The notes: generated from the sequence alone by a model not told the origin. Counted from the first letter of the stretch, positions 26,381-35,550 are shown. The stretch: 64,000 nt of DNA from M269 sp964640795 (GCA_964640795.1 CAZXIN010000017.1:31223-95222); one strand, 5' to 3'. Made by a program: numbers and translations.

Positions 26381-27379
26381 CTAACGAGGCTTTCTACCGC
26401 TCAACTTCTCTTTTCGCTGAGCACGTAATTCGGCTTTTACATCGTGTTTACTCATACCCTTCTTACCCTGCTTAAACCGTGCTTTACGCTCTGCTGCAGC
26501 GGCCTCTTTCTTCTCAATTTCTTTGGCCATTAATGCCTCTTCTTGTTCGATCATCTCCGGTAATTCAAGTGTAATACGACCCAGCTTTGACGACCGAAAT
26601 TCATTGATCAGCACTTCGCATATCTTATGCAAGTTAGCCCTCCCCCCAGAACGCAATGCCCCTCGATTAGCAGCCGCCATATCAAGAAACTCAATTTCAG
26701 TATCAGGGACATACTCTAATTTAAAACGTTCTGAAATAACGTCTGGGTAAGCTTTAATGAGAAAATCCGCAAGGTAAAACCCTATATCTTGATAATCAAT
26801 AGCTGTATCTTTAATGGCTGCACATGCGGCTAATCGATAGCCACTATTGGGGTTTTCTATTTTTGGCCATAGAATCCCCGGTGTATCCAATAAAGATATG
26901 CCGTCACCTAAATTAATGCGCTGTTGAGTTTTGGTGACAGCCGGCTCATTGCCTGTTTTCGCAATAATACGGTCTGATAGAATATTGATGAGCGTTGATT
27001 TACCTACGTTAGGAATACCACAAATCATCGCTTTGATATTCTGAACACTTGCCTCTCGTTCAGGCAACATTTGTCTGCATAGTGTTTTAATTTGCTTGAA
27101 TCTAGCGGGCTCATCGGTACTGGTGGCAATGGTTCTCACATCCGATTCTTGTTCAAAATGTGCTTGCCATCGTGCTGTCGATTCTGGGTCTGCCAAGTCA
27201 GTTTTTGTCAATACCTTAATACAGGGCTTATCTTTACGAATAGAAGCGATTAAAGGGTTCTTGCTCGAATAAGGTATACGTGCATCCAGTACTTCAATAA
27301 ATACATCAATTGACGGAAGTACTTCCTTCATCTCTTTTTGGGCTTTGTGCATATGCCCCGGATACCACTGAATGGCCAT
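26381..27379 (-). CDS. ylqF: Ribosome-biogenesis GTPase YlqF
   Basis: A 332-residue circularly permuted GTPase of the YlqF/RbgA group, which assists large ribosomal subunit maturation. The motif order is permuted as expected: G4 (KVLTKTDLAD) precedes G1 (GIPNVGKSTLIN) and G3 (LLDTPGIL). The N-terminal WYPGHMHKAQKEM motif is diagnostic. The C terminus is a lysine/arginine-rich tail (KQGKKGMSKHDVKAELRAQRKEK) suited to RNA binding. Confidence 0.94.
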   Translation of the reverse strand: MAIQWYPGHMHKAQKEMKEVLPSIDVFIEVLDARIPYSSKNPLIASIRKDKPCIKVLTKTDLADPESTARWQAHFEQESDVRTIATSTDEPARFKQIKTLCRQMLPEREASVQNIKAMICGIPNVGKSTLINILSDRIIAKTGNEPAVTKTQQRINLGDGISLLDTPGILWPKIENPNSGYRLAACAAIKDTAIDYQDIGFYLADFLIKAYPDVISERFKLEYVPDTEIEFLDMAAANRGALRSGGRANLHKICEVLINEFRSSKLGRITLELPEMIEQEEALMAKEIEKKEAAAAERKARFKQGKKGMSKHDVKAELRAQRKEKLSGRKPR

Positions 27380-27435
27380 TAAAACACCTTATTTTGTCTA
27401 GTCATCCCCATTGTACTGCACTACTTCCCTATTGG

Positions 27436-27933
27436 TTATTCAAATCTTCTTCGAATGATCAAAGAAGCTAGTCTATCCCAAGGCTCTGACCCATAACCCG
27501 CCACCCAATCTCGTTTAATTCCGTCAATTAAAACAAAATCCTTATCTACTAACCCAATAGCGAACAAGTAATCTTTCCTGACAACAACAAACTGCTTTTT
27601 ATAAGGCAACAAATAACAGTCATCTCTCGGGTAACAGCTTTTGACGGCTTCTCGGTAATCAGAAAACCACTCATTAACTAACGCATTACACGAACGGTGA
27701 TGAAAAAATGCACCAAAATCATTGTTTTGATTTGAATCAACACGTTTAGACAATATACCGTTCGCGTGCTGCCATGACTCAAAGCCAATAATGGTGGATA
27801 CGAGCTGTAAATAGTGTTTTAGTGATTTTTTTTCTATTTGCCCATTTGTTTCTTCTTCAAACCTAGACAGCTTTAATTGCTTCTTTGCCTGAATCTTTAG
27901 CTCTTTAATGGCATATGTTTGTTTATCACTCAT
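27436..27933 (-). CDS. Hypothetical protein with a GRSP-like N-terminal helix pair
   Basis: A 165-residue protein of unknown function. Residues about 10-60 (ELKIQAKKQLKLSRF ... HYLQLVSTIIGFESWQHANG) resemble the short helical segment found at the start of some glyoxalase-related and antitoxin-like proteins, ending in a GFxSW motif. The remainder has no recognised motif but contains several aromatic strands (YLLPYKKQFVVV). No signal peptide or membrane segment. It starts two bases after the MATE gene stop and is likely co-expressed. Confidence 0.7.
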   Translation of the reverse strand: MSDKQTYAIKELKIQAKKQLKLSRFEEETNGQIEKKSLKHYLQLVSTIIGFESWQHANGILSKRVDSNQNNDFGAFFHHRSCNALVNEWFSDYREAVKSCYPRDDCYLLPYKKQFVVVRKDYLFAIGLVDKDFVLIDGIKRDWVAGYGSEPWDRLASLIIRRRFE

Positions 27934-27935
27934 AA

Positions 27936-29372
27936 TCAGCCCGCTACTTGAAGTTGTTGAGGTTGCAAGATCTTAGGTAACTGATGAATCAACAAAACAA
28001 TAACACATATAAACATCATGCATTCTGACACTGGAAATGCATACCATAGTTGATTAACACTGTGAGCTTTTTGTAGATAAACCAGCAAAGGAATAAGAAC
28101 CAAATACACCTTAAAACTAGATAAAAATAACGCTACTTTAGGCTTTCCTAAGGCTTGGAATGCAGCAATGGAGACAAACCCTAGTCCTGCCAACGGCATA
28201 CCAATAAAAGTGACTTTCGCAATTGTACTTCCATATTCAATGAGTTCGCTTGATGTTGAGAAAACAGAAAGTACCTGCTCAGGAATACGCAAGAATACTA
28301 TCGCCATGACCGTAAGATAGGCTGTTGCAACAGCCGCACACAATACAAAAGCACTTTTAACTCTCGTTAGATTTTCAGCACCAAAGTTATAGGCAATAAT
28401 GGTTTGCCCTGCATTCGCTATCGCAATCAGCGGCAAAATGATAAAGACATTGATTCGACTAAGAATGCCGTAGGCCGCTACCGCAATTTCCCCTTCTCCA
28501 CTATAGCTCTCCATAAGAGCACTATTTACAAACCCAATAACAATCACAGCACCAAGATAAGAAATAAACACCGGAAAGCCTAGGCTTAAAATTTCCTTTA
28601 TCTTTAGCATGAGTAATGGGATGGCAGTTTGATGTTCAAGTAATCGGTGAACCGAAACAGGTATGGTTCCTTCAGCTTTGAGCAATTGAGATGCCGTAAC
28701 AATCGCAATAACTTGAGACAATATAGTTGCCAATGCAGCACCTAACAGCCCAAGCTTTAGCACAACGATAAAAAGTGCATCAAATGCAATATTGCAAAAA
28801 GCGCCTATCAAGATGATCAGCATGAGTCCTTTCATGTGATTGATCGCACGTAAGAAATCGCTCATTAACGACAACAAAAACAAAGAAAAAGAACCAACAA
28901 TAAGAGGCAAAAAGTAAGCTTTCGCTAGAAACTCAGTGTCTGGCGTAACCCCTAGAACCTTAAAAATAGGTGTTTGAAACGTTAGCCCTAACAATATGAT
29001 CATAGAGGGTACGAGAATCGATAGTAATAAACCAACACCTGCTATTTGTGAAGAGCTCACTGTATCGCCACGCCCCAAGTAGCGACTCAATAGCACACTC
29101 GTTCCATTGCTTATCATAACCGCAAGCGCAATCATAAACATATTCATTGGAAAGATAGATGACACGGCTGCTAACGCCATTTCGCCGACATAATGCGTCA
29201 CAAAATAAGCATCAACCAAGTTGTAGGCTCCGTTAATTAACATACCAATAGCCATCGGTGCTGCGAGAGAGAGAAACAAAGACACCAAAGGCTGAGTCGC
29301 TAACTTATTGACACCCGATGATTCACTTGTTTTTACTGCGTTATTCGTAATAGATGATTCTTGTGAAGACAC
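27936..29372 (-). CDS. MATE family efflux transporter
   Basis: A 478-residue inner-membrane exporter with about twelve hydrophobic segments. The family pattern is seen in PLVSLFLSLAAPMAIGMLINGAYN, the NGTSVLLSRYLGRGD loop, and AIANAGQTIIAYNFGAEN in the second half. MATE proteins export cationic or aromatic compounds in exchange for sodium or protons; the substrate cannot be predicted. It is followed directly by the hypothetical gene 27436-27933. Confidence 0.92.
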   Translation of the reverse strand: MSSQESSITNNAVKTSESSGVNKLATQPLVSLFLSLAAPMAIGMLINGAYNLVDAYFVTHYVGEMALAAVSSIFPMNMFMIALAVMISNGTSVLLSRYLGRGDTVSSSQIAGVGLLLSILVPSMIILLGLTFQTPIFKVLGVTPDTEFLAKAYFLPLIVGSFSLFLLSLMSDFLRAINHMKGLMLIILIGAFCNIAFDALFIVVLKLGLLGAALATILSQVIAIVTASQLLKAEGTIPVSVHRLLEHQTAIPLLMLKIKEILSLGFPVFISYLGAVIVIGFVNSALMESYSGEGEIAVAAYGILSRINVFIILPLIAIANAGQTIIAYNFGAENLTRVKSAFVLCAAVATAYLTVMAIVFLRIPEQVLSVFSTSSELIEYGSTIAKVTFIGMPLAGLGFVSIAAFQALGKPKVALFLSSFKVYLVLIPLLVYLQKAHSVNQLWYAFPVSECMMFICVIVLLIHQLPKILQPQQLQVAG

Positions 29373-29537
29373 AATTCATTTACCTCTAAGTCATTTTGGC
29401 GCTCCGCAATGCCTACTTAGTTCGTTATGAACTGTATATATCATATTGAAAAGGAGAGTGACGTCGTCTTTAGCGGAAAGGCTCCTCTCAAAACCCTATA
29501 AATAGGCTACGCTGACCAAGGCTACTGTGTCAAGTGT

Positions 29538-29570
29538 ATCGCCACAGGAAACTCTGTGTTCTGTGGCGAT
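29538..29570 (-). terminator. Perfect 10-bp hairpin after the acyltransferase gene
   Basis: ATCGCCACAG (29538-29547) and CTGTGGCGAT (29561-29570) with a 13-base loop, 14 bases beyond the minus-strand stop at 29584. GC-rich, but no T-run follows, so termination is inferred. Confidence 0.55.
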
Positions 29571-29583
29571 GACATTCAAAGGC

Positions 29584-30747
29584 CTATGATTTTTGACGCT
29601 TTTTGCGGCCATTTAACAACCAACCAATCGGTGTCCATCGAACAAAGACAAGATAGGTGATAAACCCAATAACTAACGTGCCTAACGTACTGATTAACAA
29701 CTGTGACATAAGAGAGTATTGAGTATCTAATAAGCGAAACTGTATGAGCCAAAGCACTGGCAGATGAATGATATAAACCCAGTACGAAGAGTCTGCAATA
29801 AATTTAACCACCACACTACTTTGATTAAAGTAATGACGACCGAATATTAATAAACACAAACTCATATACAAACCAATGTAGGCTTCAAGCGACGCCACAC
29901 CAAACTGTTTAAGAGACAACTCAGGTGGTGCAGCCAAAGCCATTGACTCTTCAAGACTCATAGAGTGTGGGATAAGCGAATAAAATCCAACATAGGCAAC
30001 TACACTAATAAGCAACATCGGCCACTGATAAGATTTTAATGAATCCAACAGAGCTTGATGCTTGAACACCCCCCACCCTAACCAGTAAAACACCCCATAG
30101 AAACCAAAAGACCAAAGTTGAGGGGTAAATTTTTCCGGTGCAGGAATAGGTGCATGCTGCGTTAGCAAGGCAGGAACCAATAATAACGGAAAAACTAAAA
30201 CAAAGACTAACGGCGATTTCAGCACCCATTTAAAACTATCTACCTTGATCCATTTCACCGCAATCATGGTTAGCAAATAAAAGAATGTTAAATTATACAA
30301 AAACCACAAGTGTGATGTGGTTAAAGGAGGTTGTGGCGCATCAGGGTTTTGCGCAGCATAACTAATGATAGTCAGTATTGATGATTTATTTTCAACATTT
30401 TCGATCCCCCAACCAATCACCACAATAAAGGCAAATATAACTAGAGGTAAAAATATAACAAAAGGTAAAGTCACTCGGCGCAATCGATTCTTAATCATGC
30501 CAACGAGGCCTTTTTTCTCAACCAACATAGCAGCAAAAAAACCTGCAATTACGAAAAATAAAGGCATGCGAAAGGTATGAGTAAAGAACGCAAACATATC
30601 CATACCGGCAGTGTATTGTGAACTAGCTGTTGGCCATACCTGATTCAAAGCTGGTCCATAAGCCAAAGCGGCATGAAAAACGACACCTAGCAACATCGCA
30701 AAGGCACGCAGGTTGTCCATATAGTGGACACGATTATGGCTACTCAT
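29584..30747 (-). CDS. Acyltransferase-3 family membrane protein (OpgC/MdoC-like)
   Basis: A 387-residue protein with about ten membrane segments. Its start (HYMDNLRAFAMLLGVVFHAALAYG) carries the conserved histidine of the acyltransferase-3 fold, and TFRMPLFFVIAGFFAAM and TSHLWFLYNLTFFYLL are typical of OpgC-like glucan succinyltransferases. Such proteins acylate periplasmic or surface carbohydrates. No glucan synthesis gene is adjacent, so the acceptor is unknown. It is preceded by a GGAGATG-type ribosome site. Confidence 0.88.
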   Translation of the reverse strand: MSSHNRVHYMDNLRAFAMLLGVVFHAALAYGPALNQVWPTASSQYTAGMDMFAFFTHTFRMPLFFVIAGFFAAMLVEKKGLVGMIKNRLRRVTLPFVIFLPLVIFAFIVVIGWGIENVENKSSILTIISYAAQNPDAPQPPLTTSHLWFLYNLTFFYLLTMIAVKWIKVDSFKWVLKSPLVFVLVFPLLLVPALLTQHAPIPAPEKFTPQLWSFGFYGVFYWLGWGVFKHQALLDSLKSYQWPMLLISVVAYVGFYSLIPHSMSLEESMALAAPPELSLKQFGVASLEAYIGLYMSLCLLIFGRHYFNQSSVVVKFIADSSYWVYIIHLPVLWLIQFRLLDTQYSLMSQLLISTLGTLVIGFITYLVFVRWTPIGWLLNGRKKRQKS

Positions 30748-30892
30748 AAGAGCATCTCCTTAAAAAATAACGATCTTTCAGGTTTCAGGCAGCCACGTTG
30801 CTGACCACATTGACTTGCCGTCCGTGAACAATCCGAAACCTATAGGTTCTATTGAATTAAGGGCTTAAACCCCTAGTGTTTGATGAATGCTT

Positions 30893-31564
30893 TTACATAA
30901 AGCACACTTGTCGGGATTTGATTCCTATTGTTACAAGAGCAATTGCAGCAATAAGTGCAACTTCGACACCGATAATGGTGAATACCATCGGCGTAAAAGA
31001 GGCTACTTCATTGCCAATGTTTTCTCCGATTTCGGGAATGCTAACGATGAAAAACAAGAACGCATTAAATAGTAGGTTAAGTGCAACCATACTAAGAATG
31101 GTGATGGGCTCGGACCCTGACAGAATGCCAATGCAGAGTAACAATGCAGTAGCGACTAAGATTTCAAGACAGCAAATAATCGCAATAGGTAAGTGACCAT
31201 CAGGCAATGCACTGATGTCGATCACTAAAACCGTGGCTACCACTATTGCTAACCAACATACGCCATAAATCAGCAACCCACCGATCATTTTCGAGATGAT
31301 GTAGTCCATCACATTGATCGGTAACCCCATAATAAATGATAGCTGATACTCTTTCTTCTCAGTAATAACTGATGAGATAGACAATTGAGCACTTGAGCCT
31401 ATTAACACAGTGATGAGTAGCACCTGACCGATATAATAGGCCGCATAAGAAGGTAACGTCATAATCAAAGAAGCCAATATACCCAAGAGAATATAACCTA
31501 CGATATAGATTTTGTTTAGTTGCCAATCTTTCCAAATTAACGCTTTTATCATAGATGTGTTCAT
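30893..31564 (-). CDS. ABC transporter permease, YtrC/ABC-2-like
   Basis: A 223-residue membrane protein with about six hydrophobic helices beginning MIKALIWKDWQLNKIY, the ALxxKDWxL pattern of small ABC-2 permeases. Its first codon overlaps the ATPase stop by four bases (ATGA), and it ends a three-gene operon led by a GntR repressor. Such modules usually respond to cell-envelope stress or peptide antibiotics; that role is inferred from gene order. Confidence 0.82.
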   Translation of the reverse strand: MNTSMIKALIWKDWQLNKIYIVGYILLGILASLIMTLPSYAAYYIGQVLLITVLIGSSAQLSISSVITEKKEYQLSFIMGLPINVMDYIISKMIGGLLIYGVCWLAIVVATVLVIDISALPDGHLPIAIICCLEILVATALLLCIGILSGSEPITILSMVALNLLFNAFLFFIVSIPEIGENIGNEVASFTPMVFTIIGVEVALIAAIALVTIGIKSRQVCFM

Positions 31565-32457
31565 CTTATTTCTCCTGTTCGGCGATAATTAACATTCGCT
31601 AGAAAAATCTCTTCCAAAGTCATATTTTCAGTCGCATGAACTTTAATATTCTGTTGACGATAAGCATCGACAATATCAGGGCTAAACTCATTGCATATCA
31701 CCGACGCTAGCCGCCCTTCTTGCTCAACATTAATGGTCGCCCCCAAAGGCGTTAAAGCATGATGGCTCGGTAGTTCTAATTGAATTCTCTTCCAATTTTC
31801 TAAGAAACTCTCTTTGTCATTTGTATCGATAATCGTACCGCGATCAATAAAAGTAATTTGATCCGATATTTTCTCCACATCTGTCGTGTTATGCGACGAG
31901 AATAAAACCGTTCTCGTTTCGTCTTTTAGGATAAGCGCTAGCTCTTTATTGACCTCCTGTCGAGCAACCGGATCTAAACCGGTGGTCGGCTCATCAAGTA
32001 CTAATAGTTCAGGTTTTCTTGCTAAAACGAGTAAGAGTTGTGCCTTAATATGCTGCCCTTTAGAAAACTGTTTTATCTTCTGCTCAAGGTTAAGGTCGAA
32101 TCGGTGCAGTAACTCCTTGGCGTACTTATCATCCCAATCGGCATAAATCGAACGGATAAAGTCGATATGCCAACCCAAGTTTTTTTTGCCATAAAGCTTC
32201 ATCTCTTCAGAGCTAAAGCCAACTCTGTATTTCAGCGCTGACTGTTCTTGTGGCAACTTATGCCCCATAACAGAAACACTACCTTCATCCGCTTGCATCA
32301 ATCCCATGATTAAGCGGATTGTGGTTGACTTCCCGGCACCGTTAGCACCCACAAATCCCATTATCTGGCCTTTGGCTAACGTCAGATCAATATTCCTTAA
32401 ATCAAAATAACTAAAATGCTTACTCACATTTTGCAGTTGAATGGCATATTCACTCAT
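31561..32457 (-). CDS. ABC transporter ATP-binding protein, YtrB/BcrA-like
   Basis: A 298-residue ATPase with Walker A GANGAGKSTT, an unusual signature FSKGQHIKAQL in place of LSGGQ, Walker B LLVLDEPTTGLDP and the switch histidine in FSSHNTTDVE. The variant signature and the C-terminal regulatory tail are typical of the YtrB group. It overlaps the GntR gene and the permease gene by four bases each, forming a coupled exporter operon. Confidence 0.93.
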   Translation of the reverse strand: MSEYAIQLQNVSKHFSYFDLRNIDLTLAKGQIMGFVGANGAGKSTTIRLIMGLMQADEGSVSVMGHKLPQEQSALKYRVGFSSEEMKLYGKKNLGWHIDFIRSIYADWDDKYAKELLHRFDLNLEQKIKQFSKGQHIKAQLLLVLARKPELLVLDEPTTGLDPVARQEVNKELALILKDETRTVLFSSHNTTDVEKISDQITFIDRGTIIDTNDKESFLENWKRIQLELPSHHALTPLGATINVEQEGRLASVICNEFSPDIVDAYRQQNIKVHATENMTLEEIFLANVNYRRTGEIR

Positions 32458-32834
32458 TCTTCTTCTCCCATTATGCTGCTTAATCTCGCTATCAATTCTT
32501 CATCCGTCAGCCCTAACTGTTTTCCTGCTTCTGCTACTGCTTTCAGCTTGGAGTCCAGCTCTTGGAAACGGAGTTCTGATTGCATGGCATCAACCTCAGC
32601 GATAAAAGACCCCTTACCTTGTTGGGTATAGATAACCTTTTCTCGTTCCAACTCCATGTAGGCTCTTTTAACCGTAATCACACTGACACCAATGCTCGAC
32701 GCCATTTCACGTATAGACGGTAAATGAAAGCCAGCAGGCCAATCCCCTACCATCACTTTTTGTTTAATTTGAGCCATAATCTGCACATACATGGGCCGAT
32801 TATCTGACTGCGAAAGAAAGAGTTTAATCGTCAT
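32454..32834 (-). CDS. GntR-family repressor, YtrA type
   Basis: A short GntR regulator of 126 residues: a winged-helix DNA-binding domain (PMYVQIMAQIKQKVMVGDW, LPSIREMASSIGVSVITVKRAYMELE, QQGKGSFIAE) followed by a small helical dimerisation tail, without a ligand-binding domain, as in YtrA. I use ATG 32834; a GTG at 32846 would add four residues. Tandem palindromes lie directly in front of the start, pointing to autoregulation of the operon. Confidence 0.9.
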   Translation of the reverse strand: MTIKLFLSQSDNRPMYVQIMAQIKQKVMVGDWPAGFHLPSIREMASSIGVSVITVKRAYMELEREKVIYTQQGKGSFIAEVDAMQSELRFQELDSKLKAVAEAGKQLGLTDEELIARLSSIMGEEE

Positions 32835-32846
32835 TAAACACATCAC

Positions 32847-32872
32847 TGTATATATTCAATATACACAGTATA
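32847..32872. promoter_or_regulatory. Probable GntR/YtrA operator
   Basis: Two overlapping palindromes sit 13 bases before the GntR start: TGTATAT-ATTCA-ATATACA (32847-32865) and TATAC-ACA-GTATA (32860-32872). YtrA-type regulators bind such GTATA-rich inverted repeats near their own promoters. Assignment rests on position and symmetry. Confidence 0.6.
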
Positions 32873-33284
32873 CACACACATACACAGCTAGCAAGATCTT
32901 TTTTGGTGCTTTTTTAAACAAGTAAGTAAACGCGATTTAATGAAATAGCAGGGGCACGTGTTTGAGTGAGAGATATAAATGAGAAATTAAAACAGCGACT
33001 TCTGCTATTAGGCCTCAATCGCTGCTTAATATTCGCTTCATACACCGATTTGTATAAGCGGTAATAAGTGATAAGTTTCAGTAACACCTAGGGTGATAAT
33101 AAACACGTCATATATGCTATCAGCATGCATATGCATCAATATTTATACAATAAAAAACTTTAGCACCTAGATAGCATAAGTGTAACCTCGACTCTGTGGT
33201 TGGTTACTATGCAACCCATAGCTTTTCGAAAGGTAAAAGGGGCCATAAGCCCCTGCCTATAAATTCGAAACGCCTGAATAAAAG
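32873..33284. other. Spacer between GntR operon and M20 gene
   Basis: No gene found. It includes ACCG/CGGT and ATGCT/AGCAT short inverted repeats around 33045-33130 and a terminator hairpin at its right end. The promoter of the GntR operon must lie at its left edge, facing left. Confidence 0.4.
33233..33257 (-). terminator. Rho-independent terminator of the M20 gene
   Basis: AGGGGC-CATAA-GCCCCT (33238-33254) is followed, on the minus strand, by TTTTAC. It lies about 30 bases after the M20 stop codon, in the right place for an intrinsic terminator. Confidence 0.7.
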
Positions 33285-34571
33285 CTAGTTTTGTTCAAGA
33301 AGCCGTTTAATAAATACAGCCGCACGCTTGGTAGCAAATAACATAGAGTCTATCTCCATTGTTTCACCGGGTGCGTGAGCGCCAGAGCCACTTACACCCA
33401 ATCCATCCATTGAGGTAACATAAGGTGCAATAAAGCTGATATCTGCTGCACCACGTCTTTCGGGTGGAAAGCTTTTCGCTGGCATCACTTGCATATCTAT
33501 ATGAAGGATATTGAGTTCAGCGAGTAGTGCTTTATTTTCCTCTGTTTCTTCCATCGCTGGATAGCTGTCGGTAAATGTTAACTTGGATTGACTAAGCGGT
33601 AAGCTGTCTTCAGCAATTTTCAGCATCGCATGACGTGCTCGCTCTTTTTGATCTTCGTTCATAAAACGCAAACCACCATGCACTATCGCTTTTTGAGCAA
33701 CAACGTTGGTTTTCCCAGATACTGTTTGCGTTGTTTTAGCCACACCTTGCTCAATTGAAGTGCCACCAGCAACTATCCCAGGATTAAAAGTGAGACCAAA
33801 CTCTCCTCGAACCTCACCATAGAATCGATTTAGCACCCGAGACATTTCAAAGACAGCACCTGCCCCAACACTATCCCTAAATATACCCGATGAATGTGCT
33901 TGCTTAGCTGTTACTTCCAACGACCAACCTGACGACCCTCTTCGTCCAATCACAGCCCAACCTTCGCTACCCCCTTCGAAGTTAAGCGCTATATCTGCAT
34001 TTTTACCAGCCTCAATAAGGTCTTTGCGAGCTAATTTAAGCGGCTTACCTGTAGACTCTTCGTCACCGGTCAAAAATACCGTAACAGTTCCGCGACTTAG
34101 TGCCGCATCTTGTATCAACGCCTTTAGTGCGAAAAGCAGCGTAACATCTCCGCCTTTCATATCACTAATACCGGGACCAGTAGCGATATTGCCTTCAACA
34201 GAAAAAGTTTGAAAAGGGCTTTCGGGCTCGAAAACAGTATCAATATGACCAATAAGCAGTATATGAGGGCCATTGCCGAAGCGTTTTGTCGCCTTAAGAT
34301 GCCCTGCTCTTTTCATTGAATCAGGCATATCAATCCATTGTGTTTCGAATCCTAGAGCATCTAATTCATCACGGAAAACGCGGCCAACTTTTTTAACACC
34401 TGCGATATTCAGCGTACCCGAATTTAAATTGACCACTTTCTCCAAAAACTTCACTTGTTTCGTAAAGTTACTATCTACCGTCCCAATGACTTTCTTTTCA
34501 TCAGAAGCTAAATCAGCTCTAAGTGTTAGCGAAAAACTTAACACTAATAAACCCCAAAAAACATGTTTCAT
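33285..34571 (-). CDS. Exported M20-family zinc metallopeptidase
   Basis: A 428-residue hydrolase with an N-terminal signal peptide (SFSLTLRA), so periplasmic. M20 metal-binding motifs are visible: GHIDTVFEPESPF, ISDMKGG, the catalytic DEEST in LTGDEESTGKP, NFEGGSEGW and the late histidine in SGSGAHAPGE. A dimerisation insert (GRRGSSGWSLEVTAKQAHSSGIF) is present. It resembles carboxypeptidase G2/glutamate carboxypeptidases; the substrate is unknown. It is a single gene with its own terminator. Confidence 0.9.
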   Translation of the reverse strand: MKHVFWGLLVLSFSLTLRADLASDEKKVIGTVDSNFTKQVKFLEKVVNLNSGTLNIAGVKKVGRVFRDELDALGFETQWIDMPDSMKRAGHLKATKRFGNGPHILLIGHIDTVFEPESPFQTFSVEGNIATGPGISDMKGGDVTLLFALKALIQDAALSRGTVTVFLTGDEESTGKPLKLARKDLIEAGKNADIALNFEGGSEGWAVIGRRGSSGWSLEVTAKQAHSSGIFRDSVGAGAVFEMSRVLNRFYGEVRGEFGLTFNPGIVAGGTSIEQGVAKTTQTVSGKTNVVAQKAIVHGGLRFMNEDQKERARHAMLKIAEDSLPLSQSKLTFTDSYPAMEETEENKALLAELNILHIDMQVMPAKSFPPERRGAADISFIAPYVTSMDGLGVSGSGAHAPGETMEIDSMLFATKRAAVFIKRLLEQN

Positions 34572-34589
34572 AAATCGTCCTATTGCTAT

Positions 34590-34710
34590 TAGAACGTGTT
34601 GCTCTTTGTTGCGTACTTTTGACTTATACTTATAGGCCTACAAGTACGCGCTGCAATCAAAAAGCCTTTATTTAGAACAAAAAACATACAGCTAAGATCA
34701 ACACGCTCTA
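34590..34710. mobile_element. MITE-like element with imperfect 16-bp terminal inverted repeats
   Basis: TAGAACGTGTTGCTCT (34590-34605) and AGATCAACACGCTCTA (34695-34710) are reverse complements at 14 of 16 positions. Inside, GCGTACTT (34611-34618) and AAGTACGC (34642-34649) form a perfect second inverted pair. The right half recurs at 25919. No coding capacity is present. A non-autonomous transposon remnant is the best reading, but no transposase partner is visible. Confidence 0.45.
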
Positions 34711-34725
34711 GTGATTAAAACCACT
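34663..34725. repeat. Intergenic repeat, copy 2
   Basis: Second copy of the 59-63 base sequence found at 25919-25977, about 83% identical over the shared 52 bases. It forms the right half of the inverted-repeat element 34590-34710 plus a short flank, in the divergent spacer between the M20 gene and the lipoprotein gene. Confidence 0.55.
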
Positions 34726-34877
34726 TTATTTAAACTTTTAGCCAACTTTTAGCATTTCTCATGCGACTAATAGAGAGCGAGAATGAAATAAACTCTATAA
34801 ATCAGTACTTTAAGTATTTGGCTTAGCTTTTGCTAACAAACTATAACAACTCTAAATAAATAGTTCAGGAGAACAGC

Positions 34878-35543
34878 ATGCAGTTACATAACGTCAAACA
34901 TATCTTCGCGGCAACGATCCTTGCCTCTATGATGTCTGGTTGCATCGTCCATGTCAGCGGCAGTAACGACGGATTTGAAATATCTAAAGTGTTCGGGGAT
35001 ATCGATGTAGACGAATCATCCAGTATAAAGAATGTTAGTACAGTGAATGGCAATATCGATATCGACAACCACAGTTCAGCAAAAAATGTTGAAACAGTGA
35101 ATGGTGGTATAGATATAGGTGATTATGTAACGGTAAGAAGTGCTGAAACAGTCAATGGAGACATTGAAGCAGGCAATAATCTGACATCGGAACGCTCATT
35201 ATCAACAGTTAATGGAGATATAGAAGTAGAAGAAGATTCCAGCGTTGGTGAAGATGTGGAAACTGTCAACGGCGATATTGATTTAAATAACGTCAAAGTC
35301 GGCAACAATGTCATGACCAACAATGGCGATGTTACCTTGAGAAGCGGAACTGTTGTCGAAGGTGATGTCATATTTCGTCGCTCCAATAGTCGTTGGGGTA
35401 AGAAGCGCCGTCACGAACCAACATTAACTATTGAAGAGAACGTAAAAGTAAAAGGCCGCATCATTCTAGAAAAACCCGTCAAACTTGAATTTGATAATCG
35501 CCGCCTAGAAGATAAAATCGAGCGAAGCTACACAGACGAATAA
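34878..35543 (+). CDS. Lipoprotein with VNG-repeat beta-solenoid
   Basis: A 221-residue lipoprotein: the signal peptide ends in the lipobox MSGC (cysteine near residue 22). Residues about 50-155 contain six tandem repeats of 17-19 residues centred on TVNG(D/N/G)I (STVNGNIDI, ETVNGGIDI, ETVNGDIEA, STVNGDIEV, ETVNGDIDL, MTNNGDVTL). This suggests a right-handed beta-solenoid like DUF4097 or bactofilin-type proteins. The C-terminal tail is highly charged (RWGKKRRHE ... RRLEDKIERSYTDE). Likely envelope-associated and structural; function unknown. Confidence 0.8.
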   Translation: MQLHNVKHIFAATILASMMSGCIVHVSGSNDGFEISKVFGDIDVDESSSIKNVSTVNGNIDIDNHSSAKNVETVNGGIDIGDYVTVRSAETVNGDIEAGNNLTSERSLSTVNGDIEVEEDSSVGEDVETVNGDIDLNNVKVGNNVMTNNGDVTLRSGTVVEGDVIFRRSNSRWGKKRRHEPTLTIEENVKVKGRIILEKPVKLEFDNRRLEDKIERSYTDE

Positions 35544-35550
35544 GCATCTC

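Noticed and set aside
29538..29570. Possible tRNA or CRISPR-type hairpin
   Set aside because: Single isolated hairpin with no cloverleaf or repeated spacers; best read as a terminator.
34273..34635. 120-codon plus-strand frame running from the M20 gene into the spacer
   Set aside because: Mostly antisense to the M20 peptidase and without a ribosome site or recognisable motif.
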